From Litorimonas haliclonae (GTDB lineage Bacteria > Pseudomonadota > Alphaproteobacteria > Caulobacterales > Maricaulaceae): a DNA stretch of 64,000 bases. The position numbers and the translations under genes are program-made. Shown in pieces: positions 15,551 to 24,699 of this stretch (positions are counted from its first letter, which is position 1; every line of letters begins with the position of its first letter). The notes under the pieces were generated by a model. That model saw only the letters and a program-made list of their open reading frames with translations, searched no databases and was not told where the DNA came from. The stretch is taken from assembly GCF_965138505.1 (NCBI RefSeq), contig NZ_CBCSCO010000003.1:415133-479132 (forward strand), read 5' to 3'.

Positions 15551-18208
15551 CTATTCAAATCGTACCGAGAAGCGAGCCCCGTAAGTCCTAGGACGCGCTA
15601 CCACATGGCGCTGGACATCAAAGTTAAAGAAGCCAGAGGTCGCCGCCACATCATTTGTCAGGTTATTGACGAATAATTCAGCTGACCAGCCATCTTTGGC
15701 CACGCCCATAGAGGTCCCCAAAAGGAAGTAGCTATCCAGAGTATCGCGGTTGATCTCGATGATATCCGTTGTCTGTTCAGCTGAGTAAACACCGTTCGCC
15801 TGAACATGAGCCTGATATTCCGTTGATAAGTCCCACGTATAACGCGCCGTCAAATTGCCCTGAAAACTAGGTGCAAAGGCAAGTTCGCCGCCTTCTACCA
15901 CATCATCGGTAGGCGTAATAACGTCGGTGATTTCCGTATCCAGAATTGACACAGCGCCATTAATTGTGAGGCCTTGAATAGCATCCGGAGCATATTGAAA
16001 ATCCGCTTCTACGCCGTAAATCCGAGCGTCGGCCGCATTATCAGAGAAAAAGAGGTTGGTAATACTCGGGTCAAAAATCGTTGTTTGAAGATCACTGATA
16101 TCAACATAGAAAGCACTGCCGTTAAAGCGCAGTTGATTTCCGGCCAAAGTCGTCTTCCAACCCAGTTCATAGTTCTTGACCTCATCCGTATCCACTTCAA
16201 ACGGAACCGTGAAATTCACGCTGCCATTCGGACCAGTTTGAACCGCTCCGCCAGGTCTGTTCAGGAGGCCGGGGCGGAAGCCTTCGGAGTATGTCCCGTA
16301 GAATAGCAAATCAGAGTTTGGCTCATAGCTCGCTGTCCCTTTAAAGATAACACCACTTGTGGAGGCCGTATCTGGCGCTGACAACGCGTTGAAGACCTGT
16401 TGGGCCTGCGATGAAGATAATCCGGCATCCATGATGTCCTGAACGGATTGGCCGGCCGTGAAGGTTTGACGCAAGGAGTCGTCGCAACTCCCGATAAAGG
16501 TATAGGATCCGTCACCATCATATTGGTCACTGATGTCCGTCCCGAAGGCGTTTTCGTCGACGCCGCTGCTATTACAGAACGTAGCGTTGGCACTGCCTTC
16601 AATATCGACATCGATATCGTAGTAGCGCGCGCCAACTGTCAGAGACAGTTTCTCGGTGAGGTCAAATGTTCCCTCACCGAACACGCCATATTGCTCGTCC
16701 GTACGGCGAATATCATTTCTGAAAACGGTCGCATCCGGAAAAGCTCCGCGGTCTGTCGCAAAAGACGGGGCGGGTTGAGCGAAGTTGTCGACGGCTGTCG
16801 CGCCAAACGCGACGCCCGGCGCTGTAGAGCCTAAATATTGGAAATCATTGCGTTCTTCTAAAACAAGGTCGCTATAGAAACCCCCGGCCGTTGCCCGCAG
16901 GCGTTTTTCAGCAGGCGTATTAAACCGCAATTCCTGTGTGAACACTTCTGTATTGGAAACGGAAACGGTTTGCGATGTTGGTGGCTGACAGGTCCCGCTT
17001 GGAGCTGCGGTTCCAGGGTAGCTGACGGATCCATCACACACATAATACGGCAAATATTGGGCTACGAAGGAATAGTCCGTATAATCCGCGATTTGGTTGG
17101 TGTTTCGATCCGTAAAGGCCCCGGTATAAAGCGCCTCTAGCGCGCCGAGACGGCCTTCTACCGTGTAGCTGATATTCGTGTAATCGTCCTGGAGGTCATC
17201 CGGCGTAAACCGTTCAATTTCATAATCGTCCAGCGTCGGATCGGTAAAGAAAGTCCCTTCTGTCTCTAGCTCCTGACGTCCGACCTGCACAGAGGCCTTC
17301 CAATCCGGGTTAAATTCGTAAAGCGCGCTGGCCCGAAACCCTGTATAATTTGTATCGTTGAAGTCCTCTTCTACAAACTCATCATTGGTATCCGTCAAGA
17401 ATGTGACGCCGCTTAGGTCAGATTGAGACTGAAAACCAGCACGCAAGGCCCCAACAGGGACTCCGTTGGCGCGAACTGTGCCTTCCGGTCTAAATCGGCC
17501 AGTTATAGGCGTTCCAGTAGAGCCGCCACCCAAAGTCGTGCGCGTCCCTAGAACGTTATCAATATAGCCGCCCTGATTATCATTATAGAATACACCGCGA
17601 AGAGCGAATTTATCCGATACAGGCACATTGATTACGGCTTCAACTTTCTCGCTCATTTCGGCGCCTTCAGTGAATGAGACTCCGAAATTAGCACTCGCTT
17701 CGTAAACTCCAAGTTTGGGCTTATTTGTAATGAGCCGCACCGTACCGGCCTGAGAACTCGCTCCAAACAAAGTGCCTTGGGGGCCGGAAAGAACTTCAAC
17801 GCGTTCCAAGTCGGCAGCGTACACATCTAAGTTACGTCCTGGCTGCGAAACAGGCTGCTCGTCTAAATAAAGCGCCACGTTAGGGGCCAAGCCCGCGACA
17901 CCTGCAATTGTGTTAGCAGGAGTCGTGGAGGCCAAGCCGCGAATATAAATAGTGTTTTGTCCTGGCCCGTTACCGCCGGACGTGACGCCAGGAAGTTGAA
18001 TCAAATAATCTGTGAAAACATCAACGCCTAGCTCTTCTAGAGTCGAATTATCGAGCGCAGAAACTGTGACCGGAATGTCCTGAGCGCTCTCAGACCGTTT
18101 TGTCGCTGTAACGATTACTTCATCCTTCAACTGAGCGACAGCCATTTGCGAAGACCCTGCGGCAATTAATGCTCCAATAGCGGCACTACTTAAAATACTT
18201 CTTTTCAC
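15551..18208 (-). CDS. TonB-dependent outer membrane receptor
   Basis: An 885-residue receptor. A signal peptide (MKRSILSSAAIGALIAAGSS... cleaved near AVAQ) is followed by the TonB box-like DEVIVTATKR and a plug domain (QDIPVTVSAL, IYIRGLAS, EVLSGPQGTLFGASSQAGTV). The rest is a 22-strand barrel that ends in RFSVRFE with a terminal aromatic for BAM recognition. The start is GTG at 18208, with AAGGAG 9 nt upstream. The plug/barrel type is the large caulobacterial/sphingomonad group whose ligands are usually unknown; no siderophore genes are near. Downstream, past the terminator, lies the TPR-sulfotransferase. Confidence 0.95.
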   Translation of the reverse strand: MKRSILSSAAIGALIAAGSSQMAVAQLKDEVIVTATKRSESAQDIPVTVSALDNSTLEELGVDVFTDYLIQLPGVTSGGNGPGQNTIYIRGLASTTPANTIAGVAGLAPNVALYLDEQPVSQPGRNLDVYAADLERVEVLSGPQGTLFGASSQAGTVRLITNKPKLGVYEASANFGVSFTEGAEMSEKVEAVINVPVSDKFALRGVFYNDNQGGYIDNVLGTRTTLGGGSTGTPITGRFRPEGTVRANGVPVGALRAGFQSQSDLSGVTFLTDTNDEFVEEDFNDTNYTGFRASALYEFNPDWKASVQVGRQELETEGTFFTDPTLDDYEIERFTPDDLQDDYTNISYTVEGRLGALEALYTGAFTDRNTNQIADYTDYSFVAQYLPYYVCDGSVSYPGTAAPSGTCQPPTSQTVSVSNTEVFTQELRFNTPAEKRLRATAGGFYSDLVLEERNDFQYLGSTAPGVAFGATAVDNFAQPAPSFATDRGAFPDATVFRNDIRRTDEQYGVFGEGTFDLTEKLSLTVGARYYDIDVDIEGSANATFCNSSGVDENAFGTDISDQYDGDGSYTFIGSCDDSLRQTFTAGQSVQDIMDAGLSSSQAQQVFNALSAPDTASTSGVIFKGTASYEPNSDLLFYGTYSEGFRPGLLNRPGGAVQTGPNGSVNFTVPFEVDTDEVKNYELGWKTTLAGNQLRFNGSAFYVDISDLQTTIFDPSITNLFFSDNAADARIYGVEADFQYAPDAIQGLTINGAVSILDTEITDVITPTDDVVEGGELAFAPSFQGNLTARYTWDLSTEYQAHVQANGVYSAEQTTDIIEINRDTLDSYFLLGTSMGVAKDGWSAELFVNNLTNDVAATSGFFNFDVQRHVVARPRTYGARFSVRFE

Positions 18209-18617
18209 GTAACGAACTCCTTCATTGTTCGGAATAGTTGATTCATCTGGTCAGGAAATATTGGCCCTGATGACCTCGGTAATGATGTGACAGGCAAAGC
18301 TAGGAGGCTTGCGTCAGGCACCAAATTTAAAATTGATGAAAGTCTTATAGGAAGTTATTTCGAAAAACGAAACAGTTAACTTGCAACTAGAAGGCACAAA
18401 TCAGAGATATCAGCCTTAAAACAGGTGGCGTTAGAGAAAGTTTGGCAAAAAAGGCCCCAAAAAAGGTAAGTTTTGAGACAATACGTCACGCAGGCCAAAT
18501 ACTGAGGAAGCGATTCGATATAAGGTTTGGATTCGATATAAGTTTTATGAGTTGGAACCCGTAAAGGGTCTTTTCAATTGTGCGGCTCTGCGTTATAGGC
18601 CGCGCTTCCGGTTTAAC
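18209..18617. other. 409-nt intergenic region between the TonB receptor and tRNA-Thr
   Basis: No reading frame here looks coding. It holds the receptor's promoter and ribosome site on the minus strand and the tRNA-Thr promoter on the plus strand. The only clear structure is the 18-nt tandem repeat at 18512-18547. A short GC-poor stretch (about 18360-18420) is otherwise unremarkable. Confidence 0.7.
18512..18547. repeat. Two-copy 18-nt tandem repeat
   Basis: GATTCGATATAAGGTTTG at 18512-18529 is followed immediately by GATTCGATATAAGTTTTA at 18530-18547, with 16 of 18 positions identical. Each copy holds a TATAAG that could act as a -10 element. It lies 71 nt upstream of tRNA-Thr and about 300 nt upstream of the TonB receptor start. 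Confidence 0.85.
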
Positions 18618-18692
18618 GCCGCGGTAGCTCAGTGGTAGAGCGCATCATTGGTAATGATGAGGTCGGGAGTTCAATTCTCCCTCGCGGCACCA
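18618..18692 (+). tRNA. tRNA-Thr (GGT)
   Basis: The acceptor GCCGCGG at 18618-18624 pairs with TCGCGGC at 18682-18688 (one G-T). The D arm contains AGCTCAGTGGTAGAGC, the anticodon stem ATCAT/ATGAT encloses TTGGTAA with anticodon GGT, and the T arm reads GGAGTTCAATTCTCC. CCA is encoded at 18690-18692. Confidence 0.96.
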
Positions 18693-18839
18693 GCCTCCCA
18701 TTCTTTACACTCTATTAGTGCTGTTTTCCTTTTTCGGACATTATTGGCGACCTTCAGCTCTAGGCGACGACTTGTTAACGACATTTTGTCTTTTCCGTTC
18801 CTATTATTCCTAAATTTTAGAGAGAATGGGGCGTTTTGG

Positions 18840-21155
18840 ATGATTCGCACACGCATAAGCGGTGAAAATTTGCCTGATGTAAAAGGCGAACAAAACTATG
18901 TCGCGGTCAATGGCCCTGACGGAGCTGCCACGAAAACGATCATGGATCGCCGCGAGACAAATCGAAGAACCGAAGACTATTTCTGGTTAGAGCGCCTCGG
19001 CGAACTATCCGGACAGGCCTTGATGGTGTTCGACAAATCCCTAAATCTTGAATATTGCAACGCCTTGACCAATGATCTTTTTGGCCTGAGCGACGCTGAT
19101 TTTGAACGTCTGACCTGCTACGACGACCTAATTGAATATTGCGTTGCCAGAGGAGACTTCGGAGAAGGATCTGAAACCACATTAAAAGCCCTGACCGAGG
19201 ATTTGATCACCAACGCCCGTTTGCAAGCCCCAAAGCAGACGGCGGACTGGAAGATCACAACCCCCGCTGGCAAACACCTGTCGTTTTCCCAAGGCTATGG
19301 GCGTGATGGTCGGATGTTGGTAACGATAAGAGACATTACAGACAGGGTGGTCACAGAGCGTGCCCTTGATATTGCCATGAATGTCGGTTCCGCCGGATAC
19401 TGGGTTTTTAACTTTGAAACCAAGAGTTGGAAAACTTCGTTCAAAAACTTCGAACAACTTATGGGCGCCGAGCGAATTCGCCAGGCAGAGACTGGGAACT
19501 TCAGTTGCCTAATGCACCCAGACGATAGGCAGCATTGTGAAGACGCCTGGAACGACGCCATAAAATCTAAAGAAAGCTGGGATCTTCAGACACGAATTGT
19601 GGATGCAAGCGGAAACGCGTTTCACCTTAAATTCAATGGCGTGCCACAGATTTCGGATACCGGCCGAATAACTAGCATGTTCTGTTATTTCGTGAACGTT
19701 ACCAAAGAGGTTGAAGCGCAAGAAAAACAACGTCAAATTTTAGATAAAGCTCAAAAAGCTTTAAAGGCGAAGAACGATATCCTTGCCCGATTGAGCCATG
19801 ATGTCCGGACGCCAATGAACGCCGTAATCGGCATTTCCGACGCCTTGTTACACCACCACCCTGACCCTGTGACAAAACCCAAGCTGGAGCTTATTCAGAA
19901 CTCCGCTGAAAAAATCATCAGAATTGTCGATGGCACTCTGGATCACAGTAAAATGGAAGAAGAGAAAGTTTCACTAGTTCCAGTGCCGACCGATCCAAAA
20001 GCTTGCGTGGAAATGGTGTGCAGGCTTTGGGAGGATCAGGCCAAAAAGAACAATACAAAACTAACCTATAGTTTTGACCCGTCCCTTCCCTCCACAATTA
20101 TGATGGATGGCTTTCGTTACGAGCAATGTTTGAACAACCTGCTTTCCAATGCTGTGAAGTTCACTCAAGGCGGACAAGTTCACGTTGTCCTGACCACTAT
20201 TTCGAAACCTGGCGCCCCCGCACGACTAGTCTTGGCCGTCAAAGATAACGGCATCGGCATGACACCGAAACAACAGTCACAAATTTTCGAACCCTACACA
20301 CAGGCGGATGAATCCATTTCAAGTCGTTTTGGCGGTACGGGGCTCGGCATGACGATTACGAAGCAAATTGCAGAACTCATGGGCGGCTCTATCAAGGTAA
20401 AGTCAGCTGAAGGCGAAGGCACTGTTTTCATCATTGCTATACCGTTTAAAGAGTGTTCCGCCTCGGCCCCCAAACCTTCGGGAACGAAGAAAGCTTCGAA
20501 CGTGGAAAACTCACAAAGACAAGTTGATTTGCCCCGCCCTAAGGCACCTGCAGCAACGCCGCAGGCCCCCAAAGAGCCAGAGACAGTTAAAGCTGTTGAA
20601 CCTCAAGAACAAAACACTTCAGTCGCGCCAGACATAATGCCGGAGCAAACTTCTCCGGCCACATCAGGCAGCCTGATAAGCGATATGCTCGCGGCATCGC
20701 CTCAGAAACAGGGCAACACAGAAGATAATACGCCCTATTCCAATCTGCGTCTGTTGGTCGTCGACGACAATGCAACCAATCACATGGTGGTGTCGTCTTT
20801 GCTTGGAAGCGTGGTTGGCTCTATCGTAACTGCAAGCGATGGTCAGGAAGCCATTGATCAGCTCGACAGTCAGGCTTTTGATGTTGTCCTCATGGATATT
20901 CATATGCCGGTAATGGACGGAATTGAAGCTACTCTGTCTATACGCGGCAGTAAGAAACCCTATGCTGATATTCCAATCATTGCTTTAACAGCGGACCCCC
21001 AATATCAGCAAAAGCGCCTCTGCCGGAACATCGGAATGGATGAAGCTCTAGCGAAACCTGTTAAACTCACAGAACTCTTAAATGCTTTTGAGACGATCAG
21101 TCCAAAACTATCGGCAAATTCCGAAACTCAGAATGTTATTCAACAGACGGGCTAG
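18840..21155 (+). CDS. Hybrid sensor histidine kinase/response regulator
   Basis: A 771-residue soluble-looking kinase with no transmembrane segment. Two PAS-like regions (about 50-170 and 178-297) precede HisKA with the H box LARLSHDVRTPMNAVIG (His320), then HATPase_c (N box NNLLSNAVKF, G1 DNGIGM, G2 GGTGLGM). A Pro/Ala/Gln-rich linker of about 90 residues leads to a REC domain (LRLLVVDDNATN, phospho-acceptor Asp686 in VLMDIHMPVMDG, Lys in ALAKPVKL). There is no HPt domain, so a separate phosphotransfer protein is expected. The start at 18840 was chosen because earlier in-frame codons would reach into tRNA-Thr. Signal and output are unknown. Confidence 0.93.
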   Translation: MIRTRISGENLPDVKGEQNYVAVNGPDGAATKTIMDRRETNRRTEDYFWLERLGELSGQALMVFDKSLNLEYCNALTNDLFGLSDADFERLTCYDDLIEYCVARGDFGEGSETTLKALTEDLITNARLQAPKQTADWKITTPAGKHLSFSQGYGRDGRMLVTIRDITDRVVTERALDIAMNVGSAGYWVFNFETKSWKTSFKNFEQLMGAERIRQAETGNFSCLMHPDDRQHCEDAWNDAIKSKESWDLQTRIVDASGNAFHLKFNGVPQISDTGRITSMFCYFVNVTKEVEAQEKQRQILDKAQKALKAKNDILARLSHDVRTPMNAVIGISDALLHHHPDPVTKPKLELIQNSAEKIIRIVDGTLDHSKMEEEKVSLVPVPTDPKACVEMVCRLWEDQAKKNNTKLTYSFDPSLPSTIMMDGFRYEQCLNNLLSNAVKFTQGGQVHVVLTTISKPGAPARLVLAVKDNGIGMTPKQQSQIFEPYTQADESISSRFGGTGLGMTITKQIAELMGGSIKVKSAEGEGTVFIIAIPFKECSASAPKPSGTKKASNVENSQRQVDLPRPKAPAATPQAPKEPETVKAVEPQEQNTSVAPDIMPEQTSPATSGSLISDMLAASPQKQGNTEDNTPYSNLRLLVVDDNATNHMVVSSLLGSVVGSIVTASDGQEAIDQLDSQAFDVVLMDIHMPVMDGIEATLSIRGSKKPYADIPIIALTADPQYQQKRLCRNIGMDEALAKPVKLTELLNAFETISPKLSANSETQNVIQQTG

Positions 21156-21211
21156 TTTCTTGTCTCAAAATCCTTATCTTGATTGGGACTTAACCCAGAC
21201 CGAAATAAGAT

Positions 21212-22924
21212 ATGACACTTTACAAAACTTTTCTGCTATCCGGAATCGCTTTTTCCTTTGCGGCCTGCGGGCCCGAAAAGGTTGCTGAAAATCGCGGGCA
21301 GGCAAACGCACACATTGAAAAAAGTTGGTGCATTTCGGGCGGCCCAATTTACACGGCGCTTGACTTGCAACCCACTGTTGAAGCTGTAGCAGTCACGTCT
21401 GGCGAAATCACCTATGCGGGCCCTGAAACAGACCAGTGGTGCCAGAGTGAAACGTCGCAGCGTATTAATTTAAACGGGGCCGCTCTCTATCCCGGTCTCA
21501 CAGACGGCCATGCTCACCTTATCGGTATCGGCCTGCGCGAAATGACCCTCAATCTTGAAGGCACAGACTCTATAGCGGATTTAAAATCCCAACTCGCAGA
21601 AGAGGTGGAAAAGGCTGAAGATGGGCAGACTGTATATGGACGGGGTTGGATCGAAACCCATTGGCCAGAAAAACGATTTCCAACTCGCCAAGATTTGGAT
21701 GAAGTCGCGCCGGATAATCCCGTAATTCTGACGCGGGCCGACGGTCACGCCTCCGTTGTAAACTCGCTTGCTCTGGAAAAGTCCGGCATTGATAAAGCAA
21801 CGGAAGCTCCCTTTGGCGGCGCGATTAATCTGAGCTCAGACGGTGAACCCACAGGAATGTTAATCGATAAAGCCCAGGATTTGGTTTCTGACCTCATGCC
21901 ATCCCTAACGCCCGAGCGTCGTCGGGAGGCATATATTCAAGGAGCGGAACTTTATGCCTCGAGGGGATGGGCCAATCTCCATTCTATGTCTGTTGAGCCT
22001 AATGATATTGCTCTTATGCAGGAACTTGCCAATTCAGAAGATATTAAAATCCGAGTCTATAATTCTATTGACCTTCAGAATAACCGCGCCATACCAACCA
22101 TGGAGACGGATACAGCAGAAAACGACCTTATTACAACGCGCGCGATCAAGCTTTATGCGGACGGCGCTTTAGGTTCGCGGGGCGCCGCCCTCCTCGCGCC
22201 TTATTCGGACGACCCGGACAATGATGGACTGATGACTCTTAAAGAAGTTCAAGTCGAAGCTTTTCTCGAAACAGCGCTACGCAACGGAATTCAGGTAAAC
22301 ACTCATGCCATCGGCGACCGGGCAAACCGATACGTTCTGCAATGGTATAAGGACGCGTTTGAAACCGTTCCTAAATCTAGCTGGAAAGTGGAGGACCCTC
22401 GCTGGCGAGTGGAACACGCTCAAATCGTTGATGTCGAGGATATTCCTCTTTTTGCCGAATATGGAATAATTCCGTCCATGCAGCCTAGCCACGCGATTGG
22501 CGACCTTCACTTCGCGGTTGATCGACTGGGAAAGAAGCGCCTCGAAGGCGGGTATGCATGGCGGAGCCTCATTGATTCCGGCTCTATCATAGTCGGTGGA
22601 TCTGACGCACCAGTTGAGGTCGGCGACCCTCGCATTGAATTTTATGCTGCCACGCAGCGTAAAGATATGGAAGGGTACAGCGATGAAAATTGGTACCCAG
22701 AGGAAAAGGTCAGCCGTCAGGAAGCCTTGAAAATGTTTACGATCTGGCCCGCTTACGCGTCATTTGAAGAAGATAAACTTGGAACAATTGAAGTCGGCAA
22801 ACGCGCTGATTTTAGCGCCTTCAAAACAGATTTAATGACAGCGCCAGGCCCAGAAATACTGACGAGCGAACCCCTGTTTACCATGGTCAACGGTAAAATG
22901 GCATTTGACGGACGGGAAGAATAA
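21212..22924 (+). CDS. YtcJ-like amidohydrolase lipoprotein
   Basis: A 570-residue protein with a lipoprotein signal (MTLYKTFLLSGIAFSFAAC, lipobox FAAC at Cys19), so it should be anchored in a membrane facing the periplasm. The metal motif GLTDGHAHLIGIG, then RADGHASVVNS, KLYADGALGSRGAALL, NTHAIGDRA, VEHAQIVD and GSDAPVE place it in the YtcJ group of the amidohydrolase superfamily. Members act on N-acyl or formamide-like bonds, but substrates are mostly unknown. It lies 56 nt after the hybrid kinase on the same strand and may share its transcript. Confidence 0.88.
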   Translation: MTLYKTFLLSGIAFSFAACGPEKVAENRGQANAHIEKSWCISGGPIYTALDLQPTVEAVAVTSGEITYAGPETDQWCQSETSQRINLNGAALYPGLTDGHAHLIGIGLREMTLNLEGTDSIADLKSQLAEEVEKAEDGQTVYGRGWIETHWPEKRFPTRQDLDEVAPDNPVILTRADGHASVVNSLALEKSGIDKATEAPFGGAINLSSDGEPTGMLIDKAQDLVSDLMPSLTPERRREAYIQGAELYASRGWANLHSMSVEPNDIALMQELANSEDIKIRVYNSIDLQNNRAIPTMETDTAENDLITTRAIKLYADGALGSRGAALLAPYSDDPDNDGLMTLKEVQVEAFLETALRNGIQVNTHAIGDRANRYVLQWYKDAFETVPKSSWKVEDPRWRVEHAQIVDVEDIPLFAEYGIIPSMQPSHAIGDLHFAVDRLGKKRLEGGYAWRSLIDSGSIIVGGSDAPVEVGDPRIEFYAATQRKDMEGYSDENWYPEEKVSRQEALKMFTIWPAYASFEEDKLGTIEVGKRADFSAFKTDLMTAPGPEILTSEPLFTMVNGKMAFDGREE

Positions 22925-22952
22925 TTCCCGTCCTTATCGTAAGACGGCGCTT

Positions 22953-23438
22953 TTAATCCCGGAAGTTTTTGAACTGAACGGGTTGTTCAAGTCCCATATC
23001 TTTTACAAACTGAATGGCCGCTTGAAGGTCGTCTCGTTTTTTTCCAGTGACGCGCAGGGTATCACCTTGAATAGATACCTGAACCTTTATCTTTGAGCCT
23101 TTGATTTCCTTGACGATTTTTTTCGCCATCTCCTTATCAATCCCGTCTTTCACGAGAATGTTTTGCCGGACAGACTGCCCAGCAGCAGGCTCTACTTTTT
23201 GATAGTCGAGTTGGCCCGGTTCAATGCCGCGCTTTTGCAGATTGCCGCGCAGTATTTCGTGCATCTGTTTGAGTTTCAATTCGTCATCAGCGAAGACCTT
23301 TATCGCTCCGTCTGTACTTTCAACCGTCGATTTCGACCCCTTAAAATCATAACGCACGGTAATTTCGCGCGTTACGTTTTGGATGGCGTTATCGACCTCG
23401 GCCATATCGGCCTCTGAAACGATGTCAAAGCTTGGCAT
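22953..23438 (-). CDS. yajQ: YajQ family nucleotide-binding protein
   Basis: A 161-residue protein with the family start MPSFDIVSEADMAEVDNAI and the YDFKGSKSTVE block; the C-terminal part has VRQNILVKDGIDKEMAKKIV and KVQVSIQGDTLRVTGKKRDD. The two-domain fold resembles RNA-binding ferredoxin folds. In Xanthomonas a member binds cyclic di-GMP and acts with a transcription factor; elsewhere the role is open. It is the last gene of a five-gene leftward operon, 3 nt after the acyl-CoA dehydrogenase. Confidence 0.92.
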   Translation of the reverse strand: MPSFDIVSEADMAEVDNAIQNVTREITVRYDFKGSKSTVESTDGAIKVFADDELKLKQMHEILRGNLQKRGIEPGQLDYQKVEPAAGQSVRQNILVKDGIDKEMAKKIVKEIKGSKIKVQVSIQGDTLRVTGKKRDDLQAAIQFVKDMGLEQPVQFKNFRD

Positions 23439-23441
23439 ATA

Positions 23442-24689
23442 TCAGACCTTTGTGTTGGTATATGGCTTTAGCTCTTTTCGGGCGACCTGCATACGGTGAA
23501 CCGCATCAGGGCCGTCGGCGAATCGAAGCGTCCGCATTCCGGCATACATATTGGCTAGAGGCGTATCTTGCGAGACACCTGTTCCGCCAAACATCTGCAT
23601 GGCCTCGTCTATCACTTTCAAAGCCATATTTGGCGCGGCCACTTTAATCTGGGAAATATAAGGCGCCGCCGCCCGGGAGTCGCCTTGGTCCATCATCCAA
23701 GCGGCTTTCAGGCAAAGCAAGCGCGCCTGCTCTATCGCAATACGGCATTCCGCGATGATGTCGTAATTAGCGCCCAGTTTTGCCAAAGGACGGCCGAACG
23801 CTGTCCGGCTCAAAGAGCGTTCGCACATAAGCTTTAAAGCCCGTTCAGCTTGGCCCACAGCGCGCATGCAATGGTGGATGCGGCCGGGGCCGAGGCGGCC
23901 TTGACTGACTTCAAATCCGCGACCTTCGCCGATCAAAAGTGCATCAGCCGGAACGCGTACATTCGTGAATTTAATATGCATATGTCCGTGCGGGGCATCA
24001 TCATGACCGAAGACGGTCATCGGGCGAAGAATTTCAACGCCCGGCAAATCAGCCTCAATCGCAAACATAGAATGCTGCCCATGACGCGGAACGCCGCTAT
24101 CACGCGCGGCCGTCCTGGCCATTAAAATATAGACTTCGCAACGCGGATCGCCTGCGCCGGAAGACCAATACTTCTCGCCGTTAAAAACCCACTCATCGCC
24201 GTCTTTCTCAGCCTTGAAGTCCAGATTCGTCGCATCAGAGGACGCCACATCAGGTTCTGTCATGAGAAACGCGGAACGAATTTCACCTTCCAGAAGCGGT
24301 TTAAGCCATTTTTCCTTATGCTCGTCCGTACCGTAGCGCTCCAAGACTTCCATATTCCCCGTGTCAGGGGCGGAGCAGTTGAAAACTTCCGGGGCAAGTG
24401 TGCACCACCCCATTTGCTCGGCAAGATAAGCGTATTCTACAGTAGAAAGACCATAACCGCGTTTTGAGTCTGTGAGCCAGAAGTTCCAAAGCCCCTGCTC
24501 CTTCGCTTTCGCTTTCAAACCCTCACGAATTTCATTTTGGCGATCCGTAAATTTAAATCGATCCCCGGCTTTTCCGACCTCGGCGTGATACTCTGCATCT
24601 GCGTCCAGAATTTCATTCTGAACCATATCCCGTACTTTTTCGACGAGCGGCTTGACGCGCTCGCTCATACCTAAATCCATGACTGCCAT
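23442..24689 (-). CDS. Acyl-CoA dehydrogenase, LvaC/ACAD11-like
   Basis: A 415-residue FAD enzyme with the acyl-CoA dehydrogenase pattern: AFLMTEPDVASSDATN, WSSGAGDPRCEVYILM, RTAFGRPLAKLGANYD and the C-terminal MQMFGGTGVSQDTPLANMYA. This subgroup pairs with an APH-like kinase; in human ACAD10/ACAD11 the two are fused, and in Pseudomonas levulinate catabolism LvaC works with kinase LvaA. The gene is 10 nt downstream of such a kinase gene. The inferred reaction is removal of phosphate from a 4-phosphoacyl-CoA to give an enoyl-CoA. The start at 24689 has GGGAAAG upstream. Confidence 0.88.
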   Translation of the reverse strand: MAVMDLGMSERVKPLVEKVRDMVQNEILDADAEYHAEVGKAGDRFKFTDRQNEIREGLKAKAKEQGLWNFWLTDSKRGYGLSTVEYAYLAEQMGWCTLAPEVFNCSAPDTGNMEVLERYGTDEHKEKWLKPLLEGEIRSAFLMTEPDVASSDATNLDFKAEKDGDEWVFNGEKYWSSGAGDPRCEVYILMARTAARDSGVPRHGQHSMFAIEADLPGVEILRPMTVFGHDDAPHGHMHIKFTNVRVPADALLIGEGRGFEVSQGRLGPGRIHHCMRAVGQAERALKLMCERSLSRTAFGRPLAKLGANYDIIAECRIAIEQARLLCLKAAWMMDQGDSRAAAPYISQIKVAAPNMALKVIDEAMQMFGGTGVSQDTPLANMYAGMRTLRFADGPDAVHRMQVARKELKPYTNTKV

Positions 24690-24699
24690 AATCTTTCCC

